DNA of 64,000 nt. It comes from Neobacillus niacini. Lineage in GTDB: Bacteria > Bacillota > Bacilli > Bacillales > Cytobacillaceae. Below are positions 52,713 through 61,101 of this stretch, piece by piece; position 1 is the stretch's first letter; every line of letters begins with the position of its first letter. The DNA lies in assembly GCF_019749295.1 (NCBI RefSeq), contig NZ_JACWFG010000010.1, positions 28,752-92,751 of the forward strand, written 5' to 3'. A model generated the notes under the pieces. The model was not told the DNA's origin and did no database searches. It was given only the letters and a program-made list of their open reading frames with translations. The translations under genes and the position numbers were made by a program.

Positions 52713-53162
52713 TTGTCGATCGAAGTAGGCAGCAAAGTACAAGGTAAAGTAACGGGTATTACTAATTTTGGAGCGTTTGTAGAATTACCAGGTGGCACAA
52801 CGGGTCTTGTGCACATCAGTGAGGTAGCAGATAGCTATGTAAAAGACGTTAATGATCACCTTAAAGTAGGAGATCAGGTTGAGGTAAAGGTAATCAGTGA
52901 GAAAGACGGAAAAACTGCCTTGTCTATTAAAAAAGCAATTGATAAACCAGAAGGTCAAACTTCTTCTTATTCTCAGCGTCCACAACGTCAGGGAAGAGAT
53001 AATAGGCAATCCAAAGACTTCCGTTCAAAAGGCGCTTTCAAACCAAAAGAAAATTTTGAAGATAAAATGGCTAAATTTCTAAAAGCGAGTGAAGAAAATT
53101 TATCCAGCCTAAAACGCAACACCGAAACCAAACGTGGCGGCAGAGGCGGCAGACGCGGATAA
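52713..53162 (+). CDS. yabR: S1-domain RNA-binding protein YabR
   Basis: 149 residues starting with TTG 52713 behind AGGGGG. An S1 OB-fold fills residues 1-74 (SIEVGSKVQGKVTGITNFGA, then GLVHISEVAD). A basic, Gln/Arg-rich linker leads to a C-terminal helix (FEDKMAKFLKASEENLSSLK) and an RGG-like tail (KRGGRGGRRG). YabR in Bacillus subtilis has the same order, though it lies next to divIC there. RNA-binding; role in ribosome or translation control is inferred. Confidence 0.85.
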   Translation: MSIEVGSKVQGKVTGITNFGAFVELPGGTTGLVHISEVADSYVKDVNDHLKVGDQVEVKVISEKDGKTALSIKKAIDKPEGQTSSYSQRPQRQGRDNRQSKDFRSKGAFKPKENFEDKMAKFLKASEENLSSLKRNTETKRGGRGGRRG

Positions 53163-53170
53163 TTATAGAT

Positions 53171-53207
53171 AAAGAAGGCAAGCCTCATTTGGGCTTGCCT
53201 TCTTTTA
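53171..53207 (+). terminator. Terminator of yabR
   Basis: AAGAAGGCAAGCC and GGGCTTGCCTTCTT form a strong stem with six-base loop, followed by TTTATTTC. Confidence 0.85.
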
Positions 53208-53248
53208 TTTCAGAGATGAGTGATTAAATTAGAATATATAAAATTGGA

Positions 53249-54256
53249 TTAATTTTTGGCCAAATCACGACGATTCGCAGCCATAGGCGGCTGCTCCAGC
53301 CATTCATTCTCAATCATAAGATTAGCCCCATCCTCTGATAACTTCAAAACCTCCATATTAAACCGCGAATAATCGACAACCAAATCGGTTCGCTGGCTCT
53401 CCGAAATGGCAATCCCGTAATTGCCAATTCCCGCATAAATCATCAAACTAAAGTGAAACATCATTAATTTATCTGAAAATGGCGATTCTGTTGAATCTGT
53501 TACTTCCTGGTCATAGGCCATTGGAACAGGGAGTGAATCCATCTCTAAATAACTGCTCAATGCTTTTATTTGCTTTAGAGAAACCTCTTTCCCTCTTATA
53601 AAATATTTCCGGACTTTTTTTGACTTCGCTACCTGACTAAAAGCCATAGCAATGCTAGCACCGAGGTGATTTGTCAGGATATTTGCAAAGAGATTGTTAA
53701 TCTCCGTGCCCGTAAGCGACTCCCTCCTGCCCAGCCCTTCTAATATAAATGATTGTTTATGAACAAATTCTAATTTTTGTGGATAAGGGATAACAGGAGG
53801 ACGAATAGCTAATCCTTTTTCTAATAAAATGGTCGTTGCCTTTGTGTCTAGTTCAAGGGTTTCAATTAGACATTCAGAGTAAAAAGTGCGAATGTCATGT
53901 CGATAAACGTTTTGCAGCACCCTTCCGTAGGTAACTAATCCACCTTTGGCCATGTTCCGAATATATCTTAGGTAAAAAGTATCGGAGAATAAACGTTTTA
54001 CCAGTAAATTTACATCATGTTCTGTAAAACCTTGTGGAATTTGAATTTTTTCCTTGGTAAATAATTCATGAATGAACTCAACATGTTTTTGAGATAGTTC
54101 AAGTGCGTGAGTGGTAAGTGACTTAATATCATCGTTATCCATATGTACAAGAAAGTATTTCAAAACACATACAGACATACTATCTGCAAGATAACTGGTC
54201 CATAAATAGGACAACTCAGAAGCTGTTAATGTAATACGAGCATGGTTAGTTTCCAT
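53249..54256 (-). CDS. DUF3231 family protein
   Basis: 335 residues from ATG 54256, which follows AGGAGG; the upstream codons to 54286 are not needed. Two homologous helical halves, each starting like the DUF3231 repeat (LTASELSYLWTSYLADSMSV and LTGTEINNLFANILTNHLGA) and continuing with long helices such as LEFVHKQSFILEGL. Fits the ferritin-like four-helix pattern of the family, seen in spore-forming Bacillaceae. Function unknown. Confidence 0.75.
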   Translation of the reverse strand: METNHARITLTASELSYLWTSYLADSMSVCVLKYFLVHMDNDDIKSLTTHALELSQKHVEFIHELFTKEKIQIPQGFTEHDVNLLVKRLFSDTFYLRYIRNMAKGGLVTYGRVLQNVYRHDIRTFYSECLIETLELDTKATTILLEKGLAIRPPVIPYPQKLEFVHKQSFILEGLGRRESLTGTEINNLFANILTNHLGASIAMAFSQVAKSKKVRKYFIRGKEVSLKQIKALSSYLEMDSLPVPMAYDQEVTDSTESPFSDKLMMFHFSLMIYAGIGNYGIAISESQRTDLVVDYSRFNMEVLKLSEDGANLMIENEWLEQPPMAANRRDLAKN

Positions 54257-54374
54257 AAAGAATTTCCTCCTATTATCTTCAAGCATAATATTTCCAGTAT
54301 AGGAGGAAATTATTTACGGTATTGCGTAATAAAGGGGGAATTAAGGCAATAAAAAGTTTATTATTGGTGTGTTT

Positions 54375-54650
54375 TTACACTGGCATTTCAGTAATTGATT
54401 TATTTATTGCCAGTCTAAATGCCCAAATAATGTCCGTTAAAATGTCGGTCTCAACTTTAATTTCTCTAATATCCCAATATAGTTCATTTTTCCGATGATA
54501 ATAAAATTTACCATTTGGATATTTCATAATTGTAAGGATTCCTTTAGGATTTTCTGTTTCCATCGTTAGAAAGTGTTTTTCTCCATCCCAATTAGCAAAA
54601 ACTTCAAATGTTTTCAGAAAGACCCGTACCTCCCATTTACTCTTAAGCAT
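54375..54650 (-). CDS. Hypothetical protein, 91 aa
   Basis: From ATG 54650 after AAAGGAG. Strand-rich (VFANWDGEKHFLTMETENPK, then MKYPNGKFYYHRKNELYWDI) and ending in a helix. No domain known. No signal peptide. It precedes, at some distance, the DUF3231 gene on the same strand. Cytoplasmic. Confidence 0.55.
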   Translation of the reverse strand: MLKSKWEVRVFLKTFEVFANWDGEKHFLTMETENPKGILTIMKYPNGKFYYHRKNELYWDIREIKVETDILTDIIWAFRLAINKSITEMPV

Positions 54651-54937
54651 GATATTCACTCCTTTTATATTAGTAAGAAGTGCCCCAGATACAGTTTTAT
54701 AGTGTAGTTCTGATTATAGTAAAAAGAACAAGCAGCATTCAATCGTTTTGTAAGGTAGACTAACATGTTTCCTTATTTTAAAAATGAAATCTATAAGCCA
54801 TGACGACCTTGCTTGGTTTTCCTACACTTCTCGGTCTCTATAGGTTTCACCAGACCTCATTTGAGTCCAAACAATTTTTCTTTTTTGAGAATATGTATAT
54901 TTTAATTAACATGCAGTTTCCTTGGAGGTAATTTCAC

Positions 54938-55093
54938 ATGAAGGATAATAGAAATTTGCCCTTAGACGAGCGATTAAAATCCATAACACTAGAGGAAAAT
55001 CAAGGTGGGGACCTTCAGATAAAGGACTATATTTATTATTTTCTGTTAGGCGGCCTCTTTCCAGGGCTCCTTCTTATTTGGGGATGGTATTAA
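54938..55093 (+). CDS. Small membrane protein preceding an NCS1 permease, 51 aa
   Basis: ATG 54938 is preceded by GGAGGT at eight bases. Polar N-terminus (DERLKSITLEENQGGDLQIK) and a C-terminal membrane helix (DYIYYFLLGGLFPGLLLIWG). Its stop TAA is followed directly by the GTG of the permease gene (55094), so translation of the two is coupled. Similar one-helix small subunits accompany some secondary transporters; a role with this permease is inferred from the arrangement. Confidence 0.65.
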   Translation: MKDNRNLPLDERLKSITLEENQGGDLQIKDYIYYFLLGGLFPGLLLIWGWY

Positions 55094-56518
55094 GTGGCTG
55101 GTTCCGATCATCATGAAACAGAAAGTGCTCACCCATTGCTGCCCCATGAACGAATTTGGTGTCCACGAGATTTAATGCTGGTGTCCATTAGCACATCGGT
55201 AGCAACTTGGTGCTTTTTAATGGGCGGCTTTGTAGGTTATTATTTGAACTCAAAAATGGGAATAGCTGCACTTACAGCCGGTTCCATGATCGGGATGCTG
55301 TTAATCTCACTAGCTGTCATACCGGCAGCGGCAAAATACGGTATTGAAAGTGTCACCTCTGCCAAGCCTTTTTTTGGAAACCGCGGTTGGGTCCTCGCCT
55401 TAATCCTACAGTATTTATCCGTTATTGGTTGGAATTCCATTCTCCTCATATTCTTTGCTAAATCCGCTACCCGGATGTTAATAGTAACGGGAGTTATCGA
55501 TGAATCCATGAGTTCAATCGCGATTGGTTCTCTTTCCATCCTGGCTGTCATAACAATTTGGTTACTTCTGAAACGTGGCGCTAGTGCCGTTAAAAATTTA
55601 TCTGCTATTCTCGCTATTTTGATTATATTAGTCGGAATTTGGATTTTTTTTATGATTGTAAAAAACTTTGGTTTCCAAGCAATAATCACTGCAAAGCCTC
55701 TAGCACCATCAGGTAATCTTGTATGGAATTACGCTACAGGTATCGAAGTGGGTATCGTAAGTTTAATGTCTTGGTGGCCTTATGTAGGTGGTATCGTCAG
55801 GATTTCTCCAAAAACAAGTCAAACTACGATTCCAGCTATGCTGGGTTTAGGTTTGCCCGTAGCATTGATGAGTATTATTGGACTGCTTTCAGTTTTATTA
55901 ATTGGTGACCCGGACCCTACTAGCTGGATGGTGGAATTGGGTGGTGTGGCCTATGGAAGTTTAGCTTTATCATTTATTGCATTTGCCAACTTTGGTTCCG
56001 CACTTATTGGTGTTTATATCTCCTGTATTGGGCTGCGAAATTTAGAAACCTTTAGAAAAAAATCTTGGAATCTTACCACCATGGCTGCTCTGGTTCCAGT
56101 TGGATTAGTAGCAGTTTTTATCCCAGAATTATTCTTTTTGAGGTTTGGTAACTTCCTGGCCTTCCTCGGAGTTTTATTCGCGCCTTTAGTTGGTATTCAA
56201 ATCGTGGACTATTTTGTTTTTCGAAAAAAGCAGTTGAATATAAAAGATTTGTATAACACAAATTCAGCCTCCTCCTATTCATTCTGGAAAGGATGGAATC
56301 CAGCTAGTATCATAGCCCTTCTATGCGGTTTTGTTACTTATTTCTATCTTTTAAACCCAATAACATATGAATCCCGGATACCCTATCAGTATTTGACTGC
56401 CACATTACCTACTATGGCAATAGGTGCTATTGTATATTGGTTAATTACTCGATTTGTGATTATACCCTTAGGTTGGGGCGGTTACACAAAATTCACTTCT
56501 AAGAAACCGGAGAAGTAG
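55094..56518 (+). CDS. NCS1-family permease (cytosine/purine/allantoin type)
   Basis: 474 residues with twelve predicted helices. The start MAGSDHHETESAHPLLPHER plus SISTSVATWCFLMGGFVGYY and the segment GIEVGIVSLMSWWPYVGGIV point to the NCS1 (nucleobase:cation symporter 1) family. The substrate (cytosine, hydantoin, thiamine precursor) is unknown. GTG start follows GGGGATGG. It is translated together with the small membrane protein immediately before it. Confidence 0.8.
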   Translation: MAGSDHHETESAHPLLPHERIWCPRDLMLVSISTSVATWCFLMGGFVGYYLNSKMGIAALTAGSMIGMLLISLAVIPAAAKYGIESVTSAKPFFGNRGWVLALILQYLSVIGWNSILLIFFAKSATRMLIVTGVIDESMSSIAIGSLSILAVITIWLLLKRGASAVKNLSAILAILIILVGIWIFFMIVKNFGFQAIITAKPLAPSGNLVWNYATGIEVGIVSLMSWWPYVGGIVRISPKTSQTTIPAMLGLGLPVALMSIIGLLSVLLIGDPDPTSWMVELGGVAYGSLALSFIAFANFGSALIGVYISCIGLRNLETFRKKSWNLTTMAALVPVGLVAVFIPELFFLRFGNFLAFLGVLFAPLVGIQIVDYFVFRKKQLNIKDLYNTNSASSYSFWKGWNPASIIALLCGFVTYFYLLNPITYESRIPYQYLTATLPTMAIGAIVYWLITRFVIIPLGWGGYTKFTSKKPEK

Positions 56519-56599
56519 AATTCTCATTAATGTCTAATGTTTCTTCATCACCCTCTAACTCTTTTCAAAGACAATGTATATAAGATGTACAATGAAATT

Positions 56600-56642
56600 A
56601 AGGCTGTCCGAAAGTCTAATAAACCTTTCGAACAGCCTTTTA
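56600..56642. terminator. Terminator of the permease gene
   Basis: AAGGCTGTCCGAAAG pairs with CTTTCGAACAGCCTT (one mismatch) around ten bases, followed by TTTTAG. It also lies at the 3' side of the convergent HAD gene. Confidence 0.8.
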
Positions 56643-56647
56643 GAATT

Positions 56648-57439
56648 TTATTCCATGTTCAACTCATCTAATAGTGGAAATAGCTCCTCTAAGTGATGAA
56701 TTTCATAGGTTGGAATAACTTCATTTCTTTCTTTGTTGAGACGGTTAATCCAAACAGATTTAATTCCTACAGAATTAGCCCCAAGAATATCCGTCATTAA
56801 GTTATCCCCCACCATGAGGACCTCATCCTTCTTTAATGACATCAGTGACAATGCATGCTCAAATATTGATGGATCAGGCTTTCCTCTGCCAAAATCACCA
56901 GATATAACAATTTGGTCAAAATACGGGACCAGTTCAGGAGTAATTGATAGTTTGGTATGCTGTAAATCCGGCGATCCATTTGTTAATAGAAGCATTTGGT
57001 ATTTTCCATTTAACTTATCCAATATTTCAAACGATTCCTCGTACACAAAAGGCAGGTTTCTGCGTTCTTGCGGGAATCTCTCCGCTAATTCATGACCAAA
57101 AGCGGCATCATCCACTCCCATAGTCTTCAGCCCTGCAGTCCATGCTTCTTTCCGGTAGCTAGGGACGATTTCTTTCATTTTTCTAAAATCATCATGATCA
57201 TCTAAAAAATTCCCCCATAAGCCTTCAAACGGGTTGATCCCAATCATTTGAGTGAATTTATATGTTTCATAAGAGGAGTATAAATTTCTTGCAGCCTCCC
57301 GTACCGCTTCTTCCAGTTCACCGGCATCTATACCATAGCGCTCTTCTGCTATTTTACATGTCGCAGAAAATGCTTCCTTAATACTTCTTTGATCCCAAAG
57401 CAATGTATCATCTAAATCAAAAAAAATAGCTTTTATCAT
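56648..57439 (-). CDS. HAD family hydrolase (YjjG/HAD-IA type)
   Basis: About 263 residues. From ATG 57439, after AAAGGTGAG. Motif [12 protein letters not shown] has Asp9 and Asp11. Motif [13 protein letters not shown] and motif [15 protein letters not shown] confirm a subfamily IA HAD with helical cap ([14 protein letters not shown]...). Phosphatase on nucleotide or sugar phosphates; substrate unknown. Confidence 0.85.
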   Translation of the reverse strand: MIKAIFFDLDDTLLWDQRSIKEAFSATCKIAEERYGIDAGELEEAVREAARNLYSSYETYKFTQMIGINPFEGLWGNFLDDHDDFRKMKEIVPSYRKEAWTAGLKTMGVDDAAFGHELAERFPQERRNLPFVYEESFEILDKLNGKYQMLLLTNGSPDLQHTKLSITPELVPYFDQIVISGDFGRGKPDPSIFEHALSLMSLKKDEVLMVGDNLMTDILGANSVGIKSVWINRLNKERNEVIPTYEIHHLEELFPLLDELNME

Positions 57440-57531
57440 CTCCTGAGCCTCACCTTTCAAAAAAATAATATTTAACTAGTTTACCATTTTTTAAATTAAA
57501 TGAATATTCTTTCACAAAATAAAAATAAATA

Positions 57532-57555
57532 TCCCTCGGCCAAATGACCGAGGGA
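57532..57555 (-). terminator. Hairpin with U-rich downstream sequence
   Basis: TCCCTCGG and CCGAGGGA pair around eight bases; on the minus strand ATATTTATTTTTATTTT follows. It may end the short reading frame at 57578 or the DIP1984-like transcript. Confidence 0.6.
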
Positions 57556-57577
57556 TTCATAGAAGGAGCGTAAAAAA

Positions 57578-57673
57578 CTAAGAGTTTGGTCGTCGACCAC
57601 GATTGCACAAGGTGGTGATGGATAACAGGTAAAATTGTAATGGGTCATGGATGATTGGTTGTTCCCTTACCAT
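57578..57673 (-). CDS. Possible small protein, 31 aa
   Basis: MVREQPIIHDPLQFYLLSI then TTLCNRGRRPNS. The start has AAAGG at nine bases and the stop is 23 bases before a terminator hairpin. No family is recognised. It could also be an untranslated RNA segment. Low confidence. Confidence 0.35.
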   Translation of the reverse strand: MVREQPIIHDPLQFYLLSITTLCNRGRRPNS

Positions 57674-57713
57674 TATCTAGTACCTTTGTACGCGGGAAAA
57701 GTCTCCTTCTATG

Positions 57714-57742
57714 CCTTGAAGCAGAGTCTCACCGCTTCAAGG
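57714..57742 (-). terminator. Hairpin after the DIP1984-like gene
   Basis: CCTTGAAGC pairs with GCTTCAAGG around eleven bases, one base after the stop at 57744. No T-tract, so it may stabilise the mRNA end rather than terminate. Confidence 0.45.
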
Positions 57743-57743
57743 A

Positions 57744-58259
57744 TTAGAAATATTTCTCACTATCAAATTCTAATTCAATGGAATAGTTTTTCGCATTGAT
57801 TAAGTTAGACAGGCGGTTTGCCTGACGTTCGACTTCAATTCCTTTTAACCGATAAGCTTCAGGGTCAAACGCTGCCACTTTCACCAATGAAATCATTTCT
57901 CCATAGGAAGGAAGATATTCTTCTTTTTGAGACGCTCCATATTCCTTGTATTTGCGTGCTTTTGCTCGTAACTGTGTTGCTAGTTCAATTGCCTCTACAA
58001 TCGTTAAGGGTTCATTATTAAATACAATCTTGTTCTCGTAATTTGCTTGATACATTAATTTATCTAATAACCGAAAGTCATTTCTAATCTCTTCCATTTC
58101 ATGCTCAACATCAGAAAGTGTACGGATTTGTTTTGGAAGTTTACTTCCCTTTTCAATCTCCACGAAAGCGACACGATCCATTTCTTCTTCCAGTTCATGA
58201 ATTCTTTTTGACAATACACTTTTCAATTTTACCGCTTCTGCAAGAGAAATCTTAGACAT
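57744..58259 (-). CDS. DIP1984/septicolysin family protein
   Basis: 171 residues, mainly helical. Start MSKISLAEAVKLKSVLSKRI with a coiled-coil helix (HELEEEMDRVAFVEIEKGSK), then the middle stretch LTIVEAIELATQLRAKARKY. This fits the DIP1984 (septicolysin-like) family. Function in bacteria is unknown and it lacks any secretion signal. ATG after AGGAGC. Confidence 0.7.
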   Translation of the reverse strand: MSKISLAEAVKLKSVLSKRIHELEEEMDRVAFVEIEKGSKLPKQIRTLSDVEHEMEEIRNDFRLLDKLMYQANYENKIVFNNEPLTIVEAIELATQLRAKARKYKEYGASQKEEYLPSYGEMISLVKVAAFDPEAYRLKGIEVERQANRLSNLINAKNYSIELEFDSEKYF

Positions 58260-58407
58260 TAATAGGCTCCTTTAGTCCAAACTATTATTCTTTGAGATTA
58301 ACACTACATAAACTCTTTTTCAAATATTTAGTAATGTAAAATGTAATTTGAAAGAGTATTACAATTAAACTTAACAACCTAATTACTATTCCGAATATTC
58401 CTAATAC

Positions 58408-58451
58408 TGATATAATGAGTAAGAATAGAATGGGTTGGTGACAGGCACCCA
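58408..58451 (+). promoter_or_regulatory. lytS promoter (extended -10) and GGTGACAGGCACC motif
   Basis: TGATATAAT at 58408-58416 is an extended -10 with a poor -35. Twenty bases after it comes GGTGACAGGCACC (about 58437-58449), the same 13-mer as the reverse at 47175-47187. Confidence 0.55.
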
Positions 58452-58466
58452 TAAAGGAGCAATCCC

Positions 58467-60203
58467 ATGTTAAATTTGTTGATTACCATGGTTGAACGGT
58501 TAGGTATTCTTGTGATGATTGCCTTTATTTTAACGAGATTTCCATTCTTTCGAGATATGATTTATCAGGAAACGTTAAACAGAAAGCAGCAATTAACGGC
58601 GATTGTTTTCTTCGGCTTTTTCGGAATTATTGGAACGTATTCTGGTTTGACGCTCAATACAGACAGCCTTGAAATCAACCGCTGGACTTCCGAATTGAAT
58701 GCTGATGAGGCGATTGCCAATTCAAGGGTGATTGGTGTTGTACTAGCCGGTCTCTTAGGCGGCTATAAAGTTGGCTTAGGTGCGGGATTAATAGCAGGTA
58801 TTCACCGTTTTACATTAGGAGGATTCACTGGGCTATCCTGTGGTTTTGCAACCATTATTGCAGGAATCCTTGCAGGAATCTTTCATCGGAAAAATAAAAT
58901 GGTCAAGCTTGAATCCGCTTTTTTCATAGGTGCTCTTGCAGAGTCATTGCAAATGCTTGTCATTCTGCTCGTTTCCCGTCCCTTTGAAAAAGCATGGACA
59001 TTGGTTGAAATCATTGGGATACCGATGATTTTAGCAAACGGATTGGGATGTGCTCTTTTTCTACTTATTATTAAGAGCGTTATCAACGAAGCAGAAAAAG
59101 CAGGTGCCATGCAGGCGCAAAAAACATTAAGAATTGCAGAGAACACCCTTACATATTTAAGAAACGGGCTTACTACAGATTCCGCAAAAGTTGTCTGTCA
59201 TATTCTTCACAATGAAATGAATACGCGGGCGGTGGCGATGACAAATCTATCAGAAATACTGGCACATGTTGGACTAGGTCATGATCATCATCGTTCTGAT
59301 AGCCCCATTCAAACTGAAATTACAATGGAGGCCATTGATAAGGGGGAGATTGTCGTTGCAAACCAGGATTCCATCCATTGCCGTGTTAAGGGCTGCCCAC
59401 TTGGTGCGGCCGTTATTTCCCCATTGAAACAACGCGGAGAAACCATCGGTACATTAAAGTTCTATTTCCGATCCGAAAAAGAAATAACACCCGTTATTAT
59501 GGAACTGATATCGGGACTAAGCTCACTTTTAAGCAATCAACTTGAACTAGCTGATGCCGACAAGTCCTACCAACTCGCAAAAGAAGCTGAAATTAAAGCA
59601 CTGCAGGCGCAAATTAGCCCTCATTTCTTATTTAATACACTGAATACCATCTTGTCTCTTGTTCGGCTTAATCCAGCTAAAGCACGGAAGCTTCTTGTTT
59701 CTTTATCTCATTTCTTACGTCAGAATCTTTCTGTTACAACACAAAATATGACAACCTTGGAGCAGGAATTAAAACACGTAAAAGCTTACTTAGCCATTGA
59801 GGAGGCAAGATTCATGGATAAATTGAAGGTGGTTTATGACATTGAGGAAGAAGCCTTATTAGAGAATATTCCTCCACTCACCCTTCAGCCTATCGTGGAA
59901 AATGCGATTAAACACGGTATGAAAGATACGGAAGAAAATGGAATGATAAAAATCTCAATTCGTAAGCATAGTCTTGCAACCTATGTAAAAGTAGAGGATA
60001 ACGGGATTGGGATGGATGAGGAACGCACCAGACAAATTTGCAAATCACCAATTTCCTCAGAAACTGGCAGCGGTCTTGCATTATACAATGTTAACCGAAG
60101 GCTGACAATCATGTATGGTGATACTTCGGGACTTCAAATTAAAAGTGAGTTAAATAAAGGAACGGAAATTGGGTTTTCTGTCCCTTTTACGGAGGTAAGT
60201 TAA
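58467..60203 (+). CDS. lytS: Sensor histidine kinase LytS
   Basis: 578 residues. The N-terminus has six helices of the 5TMR_LYT sensor (LNLLITMVERLGILVMIAFI, then EINRWTSELNADEAIANSRV). A GAF domain lies at about 215-355. The H-box is ISPHFLFNTLNTI (His about 388). The N-box VENAIKHGM and G-box DNGIGM are present. LytS-type kinases in Bacilli sense pyruvate or membrane state and activate LytTR regulators. ATG 58467 after AAAGGAG. The next gene, its response regulator, follows after one base. Confidence 0.9.
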   Translation: MLNLLITMVERLGILVMIAFILTRFPFFRDMIYQETLNRKQQLTAIVFFGFFGIIGTYSGLTLNTDSLEINRWTSELNADEAIANSRVIGVVLAGLLGGYKVGLGAGLIAGIHRFTLGGFTGLSCGFATIIAGILAGIFHRKNKMVKLESAFFIGALAESLQMLVILLVSRPFEKAWTLVEIIGIPMILANGLGCALFLLIIKSVINEAEKAGAMQAQKTLRIAENTLTYLRNGLTTDSAKVVCHILHNEMNTRAVAMTNLSEILAHVGLGHDHHRSDSPIQTEITMEAIDKGEIVVANQDSIHCRVKGCPLGAAVISPLKQRGETIGTLKFYFRSEKEITPVIMELISGLSSLLSNQLELADADKSYQLAKEAEIKALQAQISPHFLFNTLNTILSLVRLNPAKARKLLVSLSHFLRQNLSVTTQNMTTLEQELKHVKAYLAIEEARFMDKLKVVYDIEEEALLENIPPLTLQPIVENAIKHGMKDTEENGMIKISIRKHSLATYVKVEDNGIGMDEERTRQICKSPISSETGSGLALYNVNRRLTIMYGDTSGLQIKSELNKGTEIGFSVPFTEVS

Positions 60204-60204
60204 A

Positions 60205-60936
60205 ATGGAAACATCGATTCGAACACTGATTGTTGATGATGAACCCTACAGCCGTGATGAACTAAAGCATTTATTAGGTGCTTTTCCTTCTATTAAAATT
60301 GTCGGTGAAGCTGAATCAGGGGAATCAGCTATAATGAGTGCTCTTCAACTTCATCCTGATGTAGTTTTTATGGACGTAGAAATGCCAAAAATGAATGGAA
60401 TGAAAGCAGCAAAAGCTTTATTGGAATTAAAAAAGGCTCCAATGGTTGTCTTTGCCACTGCCTATCCACAATTTGCTGCTGAAGCTTTCAGATATGACGC
60501 GATTGATTATCTTTTAAAGCCCTATGATGAAGAACAATTGCAAGAAACCATTACACGCATCGAAAAGAAATTCACCACCCCTACGGAACAGGACCCTGGC
60601 AGACCTTCAGGTAAACTCCCAGTCGAACGGGATGGTGAAATTATCTACCTAGAACCAAGAGAAATACTATACATTGTAAGAGACGATAAAGTAACCAAAA
60701 TCATTTCTAAAAGCAGCGAGTTTGAGACCAAAATGCCACTCAAAGATTTGGAGAGTAAACTGATGGGCTATGGTTTTTTTAGAATTCATAAAAGCTTTTT
60801 AGTAAATTTGGAGTACATCAATCGATTGTCACCATGGTTTAACGGTGCCTATCAATTAGAAATTGAAGGAAGGAAAGAATTATTATCGGTTAGCAGGAAC
60901 TATGTGAAAGCACTAAGGTCAAGATTAGAAATATAA
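60205..60936 (+). CDS. lytR: LytTR response regulator LytR/LytT
   Basis: 243 residues. REC domain with DDEP (Asp11/12), phosphoacceptor Asp57 in VVFMDVEMPKMNG and Lys in LLKPYDEEQL. A linker precedes the LytTR DNA-binding domain at about 140-243 (EREIIYLEPREILYIVRDD-like start, then FFRIHKSFLVNLEYINRLS). It is the partner of LytS. The cstA gene immediately downstream is the probable target. Confidence 0.9.
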   Translation: METSIRTLIVDDEPYSRDELKHLLGAFPSIKIVGEAESGESAIMSALQLHPDVVFMDVEMPKMNGMKAAKALLELKKAPMVVFATAYPQFAAEAFRYDAIDYLLKPYDEEQLQETITRIEKKFTTPTEQDPGRPSGKLPVERDGEIIYLEPREILYIVRDDKVTKIISKSSEFETKMPLKDLESKLMGYGFFRIHKSFLVNLEYINRLSPWFNGAYQLEIEGRKELLSVSRNYVKALRSRLEI

Positions 60937-61063
60937 ATTATAATAAGTTTAACTATTCTAAATTTTATTGCACCTTAATTTACTACACGAGCATGATATT
61001 CTTATTTTTACACCTTTTAATCGTAAATCACCCATTTCTAGCTGTTACTCTTTTAAACTATTT

Positions 61064-61078
61064 ATGTAATCGCATTCA
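61064..61078 (+). promoter_or_regulatory. CcpA cre-like site upstream of cstA
   Basis: ATGTAATCGCATTCA fits the cre consensus WTGNAANCGNWNNCW at all defined positions. It lies about 25 bases before the start of cstA, a position where CcpA would block transcription or initiation when glucose is present. Confidence 0.55.
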
Positions 61079-61101
61079 TATTTAAAAAGGGGGAGAGAAA
61101 T

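Noticed and set aside
54660..54937. Riboswitch in the leader of the NCS1 permease unit
   Set aside because: The sequence has some pairing potential, but no TPP, purine or other known aptamer core is recognised.
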